Source of the DNA: Streptomyces sp. NRRL WC-3742
GTDB lineage: Bacteria; Actinomycetota; Actinomycetes; Streptomycetales; Streptomycetaceae
Length of the DNA stretch: 24,597 nucleotides
Direction of reading: 5' to 3'
NCBI RefSeq assembly: GCF_000720635.1
Contig: NZ_JOCF01000090.1
Location: forward strand, 1 to 24,597
Below are positions 15,968 through 24,482 of this stretch, in pieces. Both the position numbers and the translations under genes were made by a program. Numbering within the stretch: the first letter of the stretch is position 1; each line of letters begins with the position of its first letter. Below the pieces are notes generated by a model. The model was not told the origin of the DNA. It ran no database searches and worked only from the letters and a program-made list of their open reading frames with translations.

Positions 15968-16017
15968 CACTACATCCGTAGTGGCACTACGCACGTAGTG
16001 CCACTACATGCGTAGTG
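15968..16017. repeat. Three tandem dyads CACTAC-N4-GTAGTG
   Basis: Perfect 6-bp-arm dyads lie at 15968-15983, 15985-16000 and 16002-16017, repeating every 17 bp, with centres ATCC, GCAC and ATGC. The middle one extends to 9-bp arms (GGCACTACG / CGTAGTGCC, 15983-16002 region). They lie between two convergent genes. They look like stacked operator sites for a dimeric regulator, but no promoter-facing gene is next to them. Alternatively they are alternating hairpins ending transcription. Confidence 0.85.
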
Positions 16018-16051
16018 CCGGGGTTCCGTACGGTCGCGCGTGCGCGCTCAG

Positions 16052-16116
16052 GCGTCGCACTCAAGCGTCGCGAGCAGGCGTCGCGCCCAGGCGTCGCGCT
16101 CAGGCGTCGCGAGCGG
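16052..16116. repeat. 13-bp tandem repeat, five units
   Basis: GCGTCGC recurs at 16052, 16065, 16078, 16091 and 16104, a strict 13-bp period with units close to GCGTCGCGAGCAG. The last units run into the 3' end of the minus-strand gene and supply its stop codon (16100-16102), so copy-number change would alter or extend that protein's C-terminus. Confidence 0.8.
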
Positions 16117-16672
16117 GCCAGTGGGGGTCGCGGCCGAAGAAGGCAGCGAGCCGGTCGTACGCCGGGGCGTCGGCCGGGGCCTCGACCTCGGGGCCGAAGG
16201 CGTGGTGCTCCGCCTCGGCGCCCCGGAACTCGGGCTTCAGTGCGCCGTGGGCCCAGGCGAGGGCGGTGGTGGCCACCTCGTGGTCGAGGCCCTCGGTGGA
16301 CTGGGCGGTCGCCCGGGCCAGATCCCAGGCGTGGACGGCGAACTCGGCCGCCTGCTGGTCCAGCGCAGCCCCGGCGGACGCCGTGCCGGCCGCGCGCCAG
16401 GCCGCGACCAGGCGCTCCGCCCCCTCCTCGAAGGCGTGCAGCCAGCCGTCCGCCACCCGTTCGAAGGGCTGCGACCAGTCCGGCTGCCCGCCCTCCGCCC
16501 GGACGGTGAACTGCCGCAGGTCGTGCAGCAGATGGCTGATCAGATCCGCGACGTCCCAGGAGGCGCAGGGCGTCGGATGCTCGGCCAGCTCCACGCCCGC
16601 GCCGTCGATCAGCCCGGCGGTCTGCGCGAGCGCCCGGGAGAGCAGCCCGGTCGGGCCGTCCGCTGCGGTCAT
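16100..16672 (-). CDS. TIGR03086-type (DinB/mycothiol maleylpyruvate isomerase-like) metal-binding protein
   Basis: 190-residue cytoplasmic protein of the DinB/MDMPI four-helix superfamily. Seen are the N-terminal TPCASWDVADLISHLL motif with His47 and the HAWDLARAT motif with His114 and Asp117, the usual metal-site region; together they fit the TIGR03086 subfamily. Members are thought to be metal-dependent and often linked to mycothiol chemistry, but this subfamily has no assigned reaction. The ATG at 16672 has GAGAGGTG upstream with six bases between. Upstream in-frame sequence to 16837 is not protein-like. It ends within a 13-bp tandem repeat. A 14-bp palindrome lies about 82 bp upstream. 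Confidence 0.85.
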   Translation of the reverse strand: MTAADGPTGLLSRALAQTAGLIDGAGVELAEHPTPCASWDVADLISHLLHDLRQFTVRAEGGQPDWSQPFERVADGWLHAFEEGAERLVAAWRAAGTASAGAALDQQAAEFAVHAWDLARATAQSTEGLDHEVATTALAWAHGALKPEFRGAEAEHHAFGPEVEAPADAPAYDRLAAFFGRDPHWPARDA

Positions 16673-16753
16673 GGCACGCACCTCTCGATCGGCGGGGTCG
16701 AACCCGCCCGATCGTAAGCGGTCGACCCGCCGCCACCTGCGACGAAGCGTCAG

Positions 16754-16767
16754 TTGAACATGTTCAA
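16754..16767. promoter_or_regulatory. 14-bp palindrome between divergent genes
   Basis: TTGAACATGTTCAA is a perfect palindrome in the 140-bp gap between the TIGR03086-type gene and the small lipoprotein gene, followed by a T-rich stretch. It looks like an operator for a dimeric regulator (TetR, MarR or ArsR size); no such regulator is encoded next to it. Nearer the minus-strand gene lies an imperfect dyad, CGATCGGCGGG paired with CCCGCCCGATCG (about 16684-16713). Confidence 0.5.
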
Positions 16768-16812
16768 TTTTTCTGCCACGGTGGGCGCACCAAGTGATCG
16801 GGAGGACCTGCG

Positions 16813-17307
16813 GTGAGGCGGAAAGCATCACGACCACGGGCGCTCGGGGGCGCAGCCGTCCTGCTGGCCGCGCTGTGCGCGTGCGCCGGGCCGGGCCAGT
16901 ACTTCGACGGCACCGGGCTGCACGACGCGGCCGCCGCCGAGGTGACGGGCACCTGGGAGGGCGCGGAGCAGACGCGGCTGACGCTCGACCCGGCCGGGAC
17001 GGCCCTCGTCCAGCGCCTCGACGGCAAGGAGTTCGACTTCGACGCCGGCTGGCGAGTGACCGGCACGGGCACCTGGGAGCTGACCGACCGGCCCGGCGGG
17101 CAGAACGTCGTGGTCACCATGACCGCGCGGACGGCGCTCGACCGGCGTGCCGACGCGCCGACCGGCGCAAGCTCCTCGGCCGCGCCCCTGACGTACACCT
17201 GGCGCTTCAACGCGCGCCGGGACGCCCGCAGGAGCCTGGAGCTGTTCTTCTTCTTCGGCGATCCCGACTCCGGGAACACCTACCTGCTGCGCCACGCCGC
17301 CGTCTGA
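16813..17307 (+). CDS. Small secreted lipoprotein, unknown function
   Basis: 164 residues. An Arg-rich n-region and a hydrophobic stretch (ALGGAAVLLAALCAC) end in an atypical lipobox, L-C-A-Cys24. The mature part is one small beta-rich domain (TGTWEGAEQTRLTLDPAGTALVQRLDG ... in two pieces) ending in FFFFGDPDSGNTYLLRH, reminiscent of lipocalin-like repeats, but I cannot assign a family. The GTG at 16813 follows GGAGG by seven bases. It is divergent from the TIGR03086-type gene and convergent with the Rpf-like gene, from which a perfect palindromic terminator separates it. Confidence 0.8.
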   Translation: MRRKASRPRALGGAAVLLAALCACAGPGQYFDGTGLHDAAAAEVTGTWEGAEQTRLTLDPAGTALVQRLDGKEFDFDAGWRVTGTGTWELTDRPGGQNVVVTMTARTALDRRADAPTGASSSAAPLTYTWRFNARRDARRSLELFFFFGDPDSGNTYLLRHAAV

Positions 17308-17317
17308 CCACCCGAAA

Positions 17318-17339
17318 CGGCCGCCCCCGGGGGCGGCCG
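17318..17339. terminator. Bidirectional terminator, 22-bp perfect palindrome
   Basis: CGGCCGCCCCC is followed directly by its exact complement. The site lies 10 bases after the lipoprotein stop and 21 bases before the stop of the convergent Rpf-like gene, so it can end both transcripts. Confidence 0.8.
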
Positions 17340-17360
17340 CTCGATACACCGGGGGGACGG

Positions 17361-18697
<1,337 letters not shown>

Positions 18698-19363
18698 CTA
18701 CCGCCTGCCCAGCTCCGCGTCCCGCGCCAGCAGCGCCGCCTGCACCCGGTTCTCGCACCCCAGCTTGGCGAGGATGCGGCTGACGTACGTCTTCACCGTC
18801 GCCTCGCTCATGTGGATGCGCGCCCCGGCGTCCGCGTTGGAGAGCCCCTCCCCCAACAGCTCCAGCACCTCCAGCTCCCGCCCGGTGAGCACCTCCAGCC
18901 GCCGCCGGGCCTCCGCCGCCCGGGTGGCCGCCGAGGAGCCGCGCCCCGCCGCCAGCGAGTCGACGATGTGCCGGGTGGCCGCCGGGGACAGGAAGGCGTT
19001 GCCGCCGGCCGCCGCCCGGACGGCCTGGATGAGTTCGCCCGGCGCGGTGTCCTTGAGCAGGAAGCCGGCGCCGCCCTCGGTGACGGCGCGCAGGACGTTC
19101 TCACGCTCCCCGAAGGTGGTGAGGACGATGGCGCGCGCCCCGGGCGCGACCCTCGCGAGCTCCCCCAGCGCCGTCAGCCCGTCCATCACCGGCATCTGGA
19201 TGTCCAGCAGCACCACGTCCACCCGGTGCGCCCGGGCGAGTTCCAGCGCCTCCCGGCCGTCCGAAGCCTCGGCGACCACCTCGATATCGTCGGCGGAGCC
19301 GAGGATCATCCTGATCCCGGCCCGGATCAGCGGCTCGTCGTCGGCGACGAGGACTCGGATCAC
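18698..19363 (-). CDS. NarL/FixJ-family response regulator
   Basis: DNA-binding regulator of 221 residues, partner of the kinase encoded upstream. The receiver domain has Asp8-Asp9, phospho-acceptor Asp54 in VVLLDIQMP, Thr82 and Lys104, all as expected. The C-terminal LuxR helix-turn-helix (about 155-214) includes LTGRELEVLELLGEGLSN and ATVKTYVSRILAKL. The GTG at 19363 fits the conserved MIRVLVADDEP N-terminus; GAGGGG lies 11 bases upstream, rather far. Unlike the first pair in this window it is not coupled to its kinase: 91 bp separate them and hold a perfect hairpin. Targets unknown. Confidence 0.93.
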   Translation of the reverse strand: MIRVLVADDEPLIRAGIRMILGSADDIEVVAEASDGREALELARAHRVDVVLLDIQMPVMDGLTALGELARVAPGARAIVLTTFGERENVLRAVTEGGAGFLLKDTAPGELIQAVRAAAGGNAFLSPAATRHIVDSLAAGRGSSAATRAAEARRRLEVLTGRELEVLELLGEGLSNADAGARIHMSEATVKTYVSRILAKLGCENRVQAALLARDAELGRR

Positions 19364-19384
19364 AGCTGGTCATTCCCCTCGAAC

Positions 19385-19404
19385 GGTGTTTCGACTGAAA
19401 CACC
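19385..19404 (-). promoter_or_regulatory. Perfect 8-bp-arm inverted repeat between kinase and regulator
   Basis: GGTGTTTC-GACT-GAAACACC lies 21 bases upstream of the regulator GTG and about 50 bases after the kinase stop. It could be a partial terminator that lowers regulator expression, a structure masking the ribosome site, or an operator. Sequence alone does not decide. Confidence 0.5.
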
Positions 19405-19454
19405 CATCCTCACATCCCGGAACATCACTGCCGACGCTGGTGCCGCGTCACCGG

Positions 19455-21107
19455 TCAGTCGCGCACCGGATAGTGCGCCTTCTCCACCAGCACGCCGTCC
19501 CTGAAGCAGAACCGCATCACGTTCTGCTCCGCCCACTTGTCGTTCTGCTCACCGGACAGGAACCAGCGGCAGTGCGCGCCGGCCGGCCTCTGCGGCCCGC
19601 TGTCGTGGTAGTCGCCCGTGAAGAAGTCGTTGCCGCTCGGCAGCCCCTCCTTCACCTGGGACTCCGGCATGCCGACCACCAGCCTCTCGTACACCGGCAG
19701 CGACACGGTCGCGTCGTTCGCGCCCTGGATGAACGCGAACACGCCCCACGCCAGCAGCGCCAGCAGCGCCACCGAGACGCCCACCACGCCGACCGCGCAG
19801 CCGATCGCGGGGCTGCGCCGACGGCCCTCCGGCTCGGGGACGGCCTCCAGCCCGGCCAGCGCCCAGTCGTCCAGGTCGGAGGCGGCCGCCGCACCCTCCG
19901 ACTCCGCGCCCTCGTACGGGAGGACGGCCGCGAGCCGGAAGCCCTGCTCGGGCGTCGGACCGGCGTGCACCATCCCGCCGACCAGCCGCGCCCGCTCCCG
20001 CAGCCCGGCCAGCCCCTGACCACCGCTCACGGGGGCGTGCGCGCCGGGGCGCGCACCCACGGGCTCCGGCGCGCGGGCATTGCCCACCTCCACCACCAGC
20101 GCGTCCGGCTCGTACCGGAGCGCGACGGCGATCGGCGCGCCGGGGGCGTGCTTGTGCGCGTTGGTGAGCGCCTCCTGCACGATCCTGTACGCCGCGTGGT
20201 CCACCACCGCCGCCAGCGGGCGCCGCTCCCCCTCGCTGGTCAGCTCCACCCGCGCACCCGCCGAGCGGGAGGCGTCCACCAGGGCGGCGATCCCGTCCAC
20301 CCCGCCGGCGGAGGGCGCCGGGGACGGGGACGAGGCCACGGCCGTCGACTCGTCGTGCAGCACCCCGACGACCTCCCGCAGCTCACGCATCGCCGAGACC
20401 GCCGCCTGCCGCAGCACCCCGACCGCCTCGCGCTGGCGCTCGTTGAGGGTGCGGTCCACCTCCAGCGCGCTCGAGTGCACCGAGATCAGCGCCAGCTGGT
20501 GGCCGAGGCTGTCGTGCATGTCCTGGGCGATCCGGTGCCGCTCGCGCAGCCGCGCCTGGTGCACCACCATGACCCGCTCGCGCACCAGCTGCTCGTTGCG
20601 CTCGCGCAGCGCGTCGGTCAGCGCCCGGCGCTGCGCCCGGTAGCGGCCCCAGAGGGCGGGCAGGACGGCGATCAGCAGGAAGGTGCCCAGCGACAGTCCG
20701 ATGATCAGCTTGGGCGAGACGGAGGCGCCGTCCTTGAGCGTGCCCGTCACCGTGAACACCACCCAGCCCACCACGAAGGTGCCGGCCAGCACCCAGACCC
20801 GCCGGATCCGCGAGCCCACCGTCCAGGCGGCGCACACCAGCATCGGGAAGGGCCCCAGCGCGTAGCCGCCGATGGCCGCGGTGGCCAGCAGCACGGAGGC
20901 GGGGAAGGCCCGCCGCAGCAGGCACAGCAGCACGGTGGCGAGCCCGATCAGCACGGCCGGGCCGCTGTGGGCGACCAGCTCCAGAAGGGTGGCCGCGCCG
21001 CCCATCACCAGGGCGAGCAGGGCCTCGCCGACGATCCGCCGCCGCGGCCAGGGGCCGGGCAGCGCCGTCCGTACCGCCTTCTTCCAGGCCCGCGCGATCG
21101 CATCCAC
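19455..21107 (-). CDS. Sensor histidine kinase with C-terminal membrane anchor and extracytoplasmic domain
   Basis: 550 residues. The N-terminal half has several membrane helices (about 25-150). A HisKA_3 domain follows with His198 in QDMHDSLGHQ, then a HATPase domain with N-box EALTNAHKHA (about 312) and GGQGLAGLRERA (about 360); the usual DxGxG is replaced by VGNARAPEP, as in some actinobacterial DesK-like kinases. Unusually the chain goes on: a fresh transmembrane helix (435-460) and about 90 outside residues starting ANDATVSLPVYERLVVGM, including GMPESQVKEGLP and FRDGVLVEK, which resemble the SmpA/BamE-type fold. Two Cys (AHC, RFC) may form a disulfide. The GTG at 21107 lacks a ribosome site but follows TAGCCT by six bases, suggesting leaderless translation. 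Confidence 0.92.
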   Translation of the reverse strand: MDAIARAWKKAVRTALPGPWPRRRIVGEALLALVMGGAATLLELVAHSGPAVLIGLATVLLCLLRRAFPASVLLATAAIGGYALGPFPMLVCAAWTVGSRIRRVWVLAGTFVVGWVVFTVTGTLKDGASVSPKLIIGLSLGTFLLIAVLPALWGRYRAQRRALTDALRERNEQLVRERVMVVHQARLRERHRIAQDMHDSLGHQLALISVHSSALEVDRTLNERQREAVGVLRQAAVSAMRELREVVGVLHDESTAVASSPSPAPSAGGVDGIAALVDASRSAGARVELTSEGERRPLAAVVDHAAYRIVQEALTNAHKHAPGAPIAVALRYEPDALVVEVGNARAPEPVGARPGAHAPVSGGQGLAGLRERARLVGGMVHAGPTPEQGFRLAAVLPYEGAESEGAAAASDLDDWALAGLEAVPEPEGRRRSPAIGCAVGVVGVSVALLALLAWGVFAFIQGANDATVSLPVYERLVVGMPESQVKEGLPSGNDFFTGDYHDSGPQRPAGAHCRWFLSGEQNDKWAEQNVMRFCFRDGVLVEKAHYPVRD

Positions 21108-21113
21108 CCGTCG

Positions 21114-21119
21114 AGGCTA
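21114..21119 (-). promoter_or_regulatory. Putative -10 element for a leaderless kinase mRNA
   Basis: TAGCCT on the minus strand ends six bases before the kinase GTG, and there is no ribosome site. I found no convincing -35 element; two TGACGG copies upstream are badly spaced. Confidence 0.35.
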
Positions 21120-21221
21120 CCGAGCCCGTCACCCGGACGGCCGTCACCCTTCGTCGCCGCCGGAGACGACGAAAGTCTCCTCACCGCAGACGGTCCCGCA
21201 CCCCCGCTGAGGCCCGTCCAC

Positions 21222-23684
21222 TCACGGCCCGTCCACCTCGGTGAGCAACAGCGCCACGTCGTCCACCCCGTCCGCCGGCCGCACCTCTCTCAGCAGCCTC
21301 TCCGCGAGCGCCTCCGGCCCGGCGTCCCCGCCCGCCTCCACCGCCGCGCGCATCCGCTCCACCCCTTCGTCGATGGCCGCCCCCGGCTCCTCCACCAGCC
21401 CGTCGGTGTACAGCGCCAGCAGCGCCGCCCCCGGCAGCCGCAGCTCGCGGACGGGGTAGACCGCGCCCTCGTCCACCCCCAGCAGCGGCCCGCCGGGCAC
21501 GTCCAGCACCTCGGCCCGCCCGTCCGCGTGGCGCAGCACCGGCGGCAGGTGCCCGGCGCGGGCCAGGCGCAGGGTGCGGCGGGCGGGGGTGAGGCGGGCC
21601 AGGCAGCAGCTGGCGAGCAGGCCCAGGTCCAGGTCGAGGAGCAGCCGGTTGGTGCGGGCGAGCACCTCGTCGAGGGGTTCGCCGCCGCTGGCGAAGGCGC
21701 GGACGGCGCTGCGCAGCTGGCCCATGGCGGCGGCCGCGGCGACGCTGTGGCCCTCGACGTCGCCGATGACGAGGGTGAGGTCGCCGTTGGTGGTGATGGC
21801 GTCGTACCAGTCGCCGCCGATCTCCATGCCCTGGGTGCCGGGCAGGTAGCGGGCGGTGATCCGCACGCCGGGCACCTCGGGGAGGCGGTGCGGCAGCAGC
21901 CCCTGCTGGAGGCCCCGGGCGAGGGCGAACTCGGCGTCGTAGAGGCGGGCGCGTTCGAGGGCCTGGGCGATGAAGCCGCCGAGCGCCGTGAGCAGGCCCC
22001 GGTCCTCGGTGGTGAAGGCGCGCGGCCGGTCGAAGCCGAGGATGCAGCTGCCGACGGGGTGGCCGGAGGCGATCAGCGGCAGGAAGGCCCAGGCGCCCAT
22101 CTCGTCGAGGGCGATGCCCGGGTAGGCGGCGGCGAGCTCGCGCACGGACTCGAAGAAGATCGGGGTGCCGGTGCTGAGGGTCTCGGCGCCGGGGACGCGG
22201 GCGCCGACGGGGGTTCCCTCGAAGCCGTCGAGGAAGCCCTCGGGGTAGCCGGTCTCGGAGATGAGGTGCAGTTCGCCGGCGCGGATGCCGTAGAGAGCGA
22301 GTTCCTGGCCGCCGAAGGCCGGGAGGATCTGTTCGGCGACGGCCCGGCACACGTCGCGGACGGTGACGGCCTCGGTGAGGGCGCTGGCGAGCTGGAGCAG
22401 GTGGTGGGTGCCGCCGAGCGCGGCGCCGGCGGGCGGCGCGGCAGGGGGTGCGGCCGGAGGGGGCCCGGCTGGAGGGGGCCCGGTGTCACCGGCCGGGGTC
22501 TCGGCGGCGATGACCCGGCCGGTGACGCCGTGCGCGTCGGGGTAGAGCGAGAAGGCCAGCCAGCCCTGCGGGGGTCGGGCGGCCAGGAAGACGGTGGGGC
22601 GCTGGGAGAGCAGGGCGGCGCGGTAGCGGTTCTCGTAGAAGGGGTCGGCGAGCCAGGGCAGGGCGTCCCAGGGGTGGCGTCCGACGAGCTCCTCGCGGCG
22701 GACGCCGAGCAGCGCTTCGGTGCCGCGGTTGGCGTAGCTGATCCGGCCGTCGGGGTCGAGCGAGAAGACGCCTTCGCTGAGGCGTTCGACGGCGGCCGCG
22801 GCGGCGGTGAGGGTGCGCACGTCGAGGACGGCGCCGACGAGGTGGGTGCGGCCGTCGGAGACCACGGCGGGCACCCGGGCCCACAGTTCCACGGGGTACG
22901 GGTAGCCGTCGCGGCCGAGCACCCGGACCCGGGCGGCCAGCACCTCGCCCTCGGCGAGGGCGGTGCGGGCGGCGGCCCGGAAGCCGGCCAGGTCCCCGGG
23001 GGCGATCCGGGCGTTGAGGGCGGCGACGGTGCCGTCGAACTCGCCGGGCCCGAAGCCGAAGATCTCGCCGAAGCGGGCGTCGGCGGCGAGGGCGCCGGTG
23101 GCCACGTCCCAGTCGAACAGGCCGACCCGGGTGGTCGGCGCGGTGGCGGGCGGCAGCTCGACGACGGCGGCGTCCTCCGGCGGCTCCACGTCCGCGCCCG
23201 CCGCCCCCACCTCGGCGAGCCCGGCGGCCAGCTGCCCGGCCACGGCGGCGAGCCTGCGCCGCGCCCGGGCGGGCACCCCCTCGTCCGAGGCGGGCCACAG
23301 CACGCTCAGCACCCCGAACCGCTCCCCGCCCGCCGTCACGGGCACGCAGGCCGTCGCGTAGTCGTAGGGCAGGCCCACCGCCAGCTGCGGGAAGCGCCGC
23401 ACGGCGTCCTCGGTGTCGGTCACCGTGACGGGCCGGCCCGTACGGAAGCAGACGGCGACGGGCAGCGGCCCGGCGGCGGCGATCCGCCGGAACGGGCTCA
23501 TGATCGACAGCGGCACCCCCGCGATCGTGCGGAGCACCAGCGACCTGCGGTCCCGCGACCGCAGGTACACCATCGCCCCGTACGCCCCGGTCCGCCCCAA
23601 CGCCCGCCGGACGGCCTCCACCAGCAGCTCGTCCCGCTCGGGCACCTGCCCCCGGGCCCCACCGGTCGGATGCGGATGGCGCAT
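21222..23684 (-). CDS. GAF-PAS-PAS-GAF-PP2C (SpoIIE/RsbU-type) protein phosphatase
   Basis: Multi-sensor serine phosphatase of 820 residues, the class that dephosphorylates anti-sigma factor antagonists. Order: GAF (about 20-160), PAS (about 185-290), PAS (about 295-390), a Pro/Ala-rich linker (about 395-420), GAF (430-590) and a PP2C-SIG catalytic domain (615-818). Metal-binding and catalytic motifs are complete: GMEIGGDWYDA (about 617-628), IGDVEGHS (about 638-645), YTDGLVE (about 756) and DGVDDVALLL near the end. There is no HATPase (anti-sigma kinase) domain. It is soluble. The ATG at 23684 has only AAAGAG nearby. It lies upstream of the kinase gene on the same strand with a 114-bp gap; a functional link is possible but unproven. 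Confidence 0.93.
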   Translation of the reverse strand: MRHPHPTGGARGQVPERDELLVEAVRRALGRTGAYGAMVYLRSRDRRSLVLRTIAGVPLSIMSPFRRIAAAGPLPVAVCFRTGRPVTVTDTEDAVRRFPQLAVGLPYDYATACVPVTAGGERFGVLSVLWPASDEGVPARARRRLAAVAGQLAAGLAEVGAAGADVEPPEDAAVVELPPATAPTTRVGLFDWDVATGALAADARFGEIFGFGPGEFDGTVAALNARIAPGDLAGFRAAARTALAEGEVLAARVRVLGRDGYPYPVELWARVPAVVSDGRTHLVGAVLDVRTLTAAAAAVERLSEGVFSLDPDGRISYANRGTEALLGVRREELVGRHPWDALPWLADPFYENRYRAALLSQRPTVFLAARPPQGWLAFSLYPDAHGVTGRVIAAETPAGDTGPPPAGPPPAAPPAAPPAGAALGGTHHLLQLASALTEAVTVRDVCRAVAEQILPAFGGQELALYGIRAGELHLISETGYPEGFLDGFEGTPVGARVPGAETLSTGTPIFFESVRELAAAYPGIALDEMGAWAFLPLIASGHPVGSCILGFDRPRAFTTEDRGLLTALGGFIAQALERARLYDAEFALARGLQQGLLPHRLPEVPGVRITARYLPGTQGMEIGGDWYDAITTNGDLTLVIGDVEGHSVAAAAAMGQLRSAVRAFASGGEPLDEVLARTNRLLLDLDLGLLASCCLARLTPARRTLRLARAGHLPPVLRHADGRAEVLDVPGGPLLGVDEGAVYPVRELRLPGAALLALYTDGLVEEPGAAIDEGVERMRAAVEAGGDAGPEALAERLLREVRPADGVDDVALLLTEVDGP

Positions 23685-23758
23685 GCTCTTTTGCTACGCC
23701 GGGCCCCCAACCCTGTCAAACGCTCACCGCCCCGCCCCCGGATTCCGGGGCCCGCCGC

Positions 23759-24325
23759 TCAGAGCCCGCCGAGCTCGATCCCGACGGCGTACGGCGCCAC
23801 GGCCTCGACCCGCCCGACGAACACCTCGCCCGCCCGGTACGCCCGGGCGGCCTCGTCGAGCAGGTACGTGTGGACGACCGGCACCCGGCCCGCCGCCTGC
23901 TCGACCCGCCAGACGAAGGGGATGCCCGCCTTCGCGTACTGGTCGAGCTCGACCACCCGATCGGTGGTCTCCGACCCCGGGGAGACGACCTCGACGAGGA
24001 GCAGCACGTGCTCCGGCCTGGTCGGCGACTCGTCGATGGTGTCCGCGCGGTAGACCACCACGTCCGGGCGGCGGTTGTCGAGCGGCACGTCCTGCAACCG
24101 GACGTCGAAGTCCGTGTCGGCGTTCCACTCCTCACCTCCGGCCGCGTCCAGGGCGTTCGCCAGGAACCGTGCGAGACGGTTGTGCCTCTTGGAGGCGCCG
24201 GGACTCACGACCACCATCCCGTCGACGACCTCGATACCGGCGCACTGCTCCTCGCTCCAGGAGTCGTACTGCTCGCTGGTGATCTGTCGGTGCATCCACT
24301 CCGGAGCGATCATCTCGGCCGTCAC
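23759..24325 (-). CDS. Uma2-family protein (DUF820, PD-(D/E)XK fold)
   Basis: 188 residues of the Uma2 family, a restriction-endonuclease-like fold common in streptomycetes and cyanobacteria; the biological role is unknown. Motifs seen: GIEVVDGMVVVSPGA, the active-site Asp in RRPDVVVY, and LLLVEVVSPGSETTDRVVELD (split here as LLLVEVVSPGS and TTDRVVELDQYA), carrying the Glu and neighbouring polar residue, then GIPFVWRV. The set is complete, so nuclease activity is possible. The GTG at 24325 has a strong site, GGGGAGGT, five bases upstream. It follows no operon partner; the phosphatase gene begins 75 bp downstream on the same strand. A possible -10 element TAGGCT lies at 24373-24378. Confidence 0.9.
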   Translation of the reverse strand: MTAEMIAPEWMHRQITSEQYDSWSEEQCAGIEVVDGMVVVSPGASKRHNRLARFLANALDAAGGEEWNADTDFDVRLQDVPLDNRRPDVVVYRADTIDESPTRPEHVLLLVEVVSPGSETTDRVVELDQYAKAGIPFVWRVEQAAGRVPVVHTYLLDEAARAYRAGEVFVGRVEAVAPYAVGIELGGL

Positions 24326-24482
24326 TGCGTACCTCCCCTGGCTGTCGGGCGGGCCGGTTCCTCGCGGCTCTCAGCCTAGCGGCCCGGTGCCGGGGGTTTC
24401 GGGGGGTTCGGGGGTGTTCGATAGTCTGCAGGATCTGGGCTGATGGCGGTGCGGGCCGCCGGCGGGGGAAGTGGGAGCGGGT

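Noticed and set aside
13013..15994. Minus-strand open frame of 993 codons opposite the molybdenum hydroxylase genes
   Set aside because: Low-complexity Gly/Asp/Glu/Val sequence with no motif; the plus strand encodes intact conserved enzymes.
15968..16116. CRISPR array
   Set aside because: Repeat units are 13-17 bp and directly adjacent without unique spacers, and no cas gene is present.
16754..16767. LexA (SOS) box
   Set aside because: Actinobacterial LexA sites are GAAC-N4-GTTC; here the half-sites GAAC and GTTC are only two bases apart.
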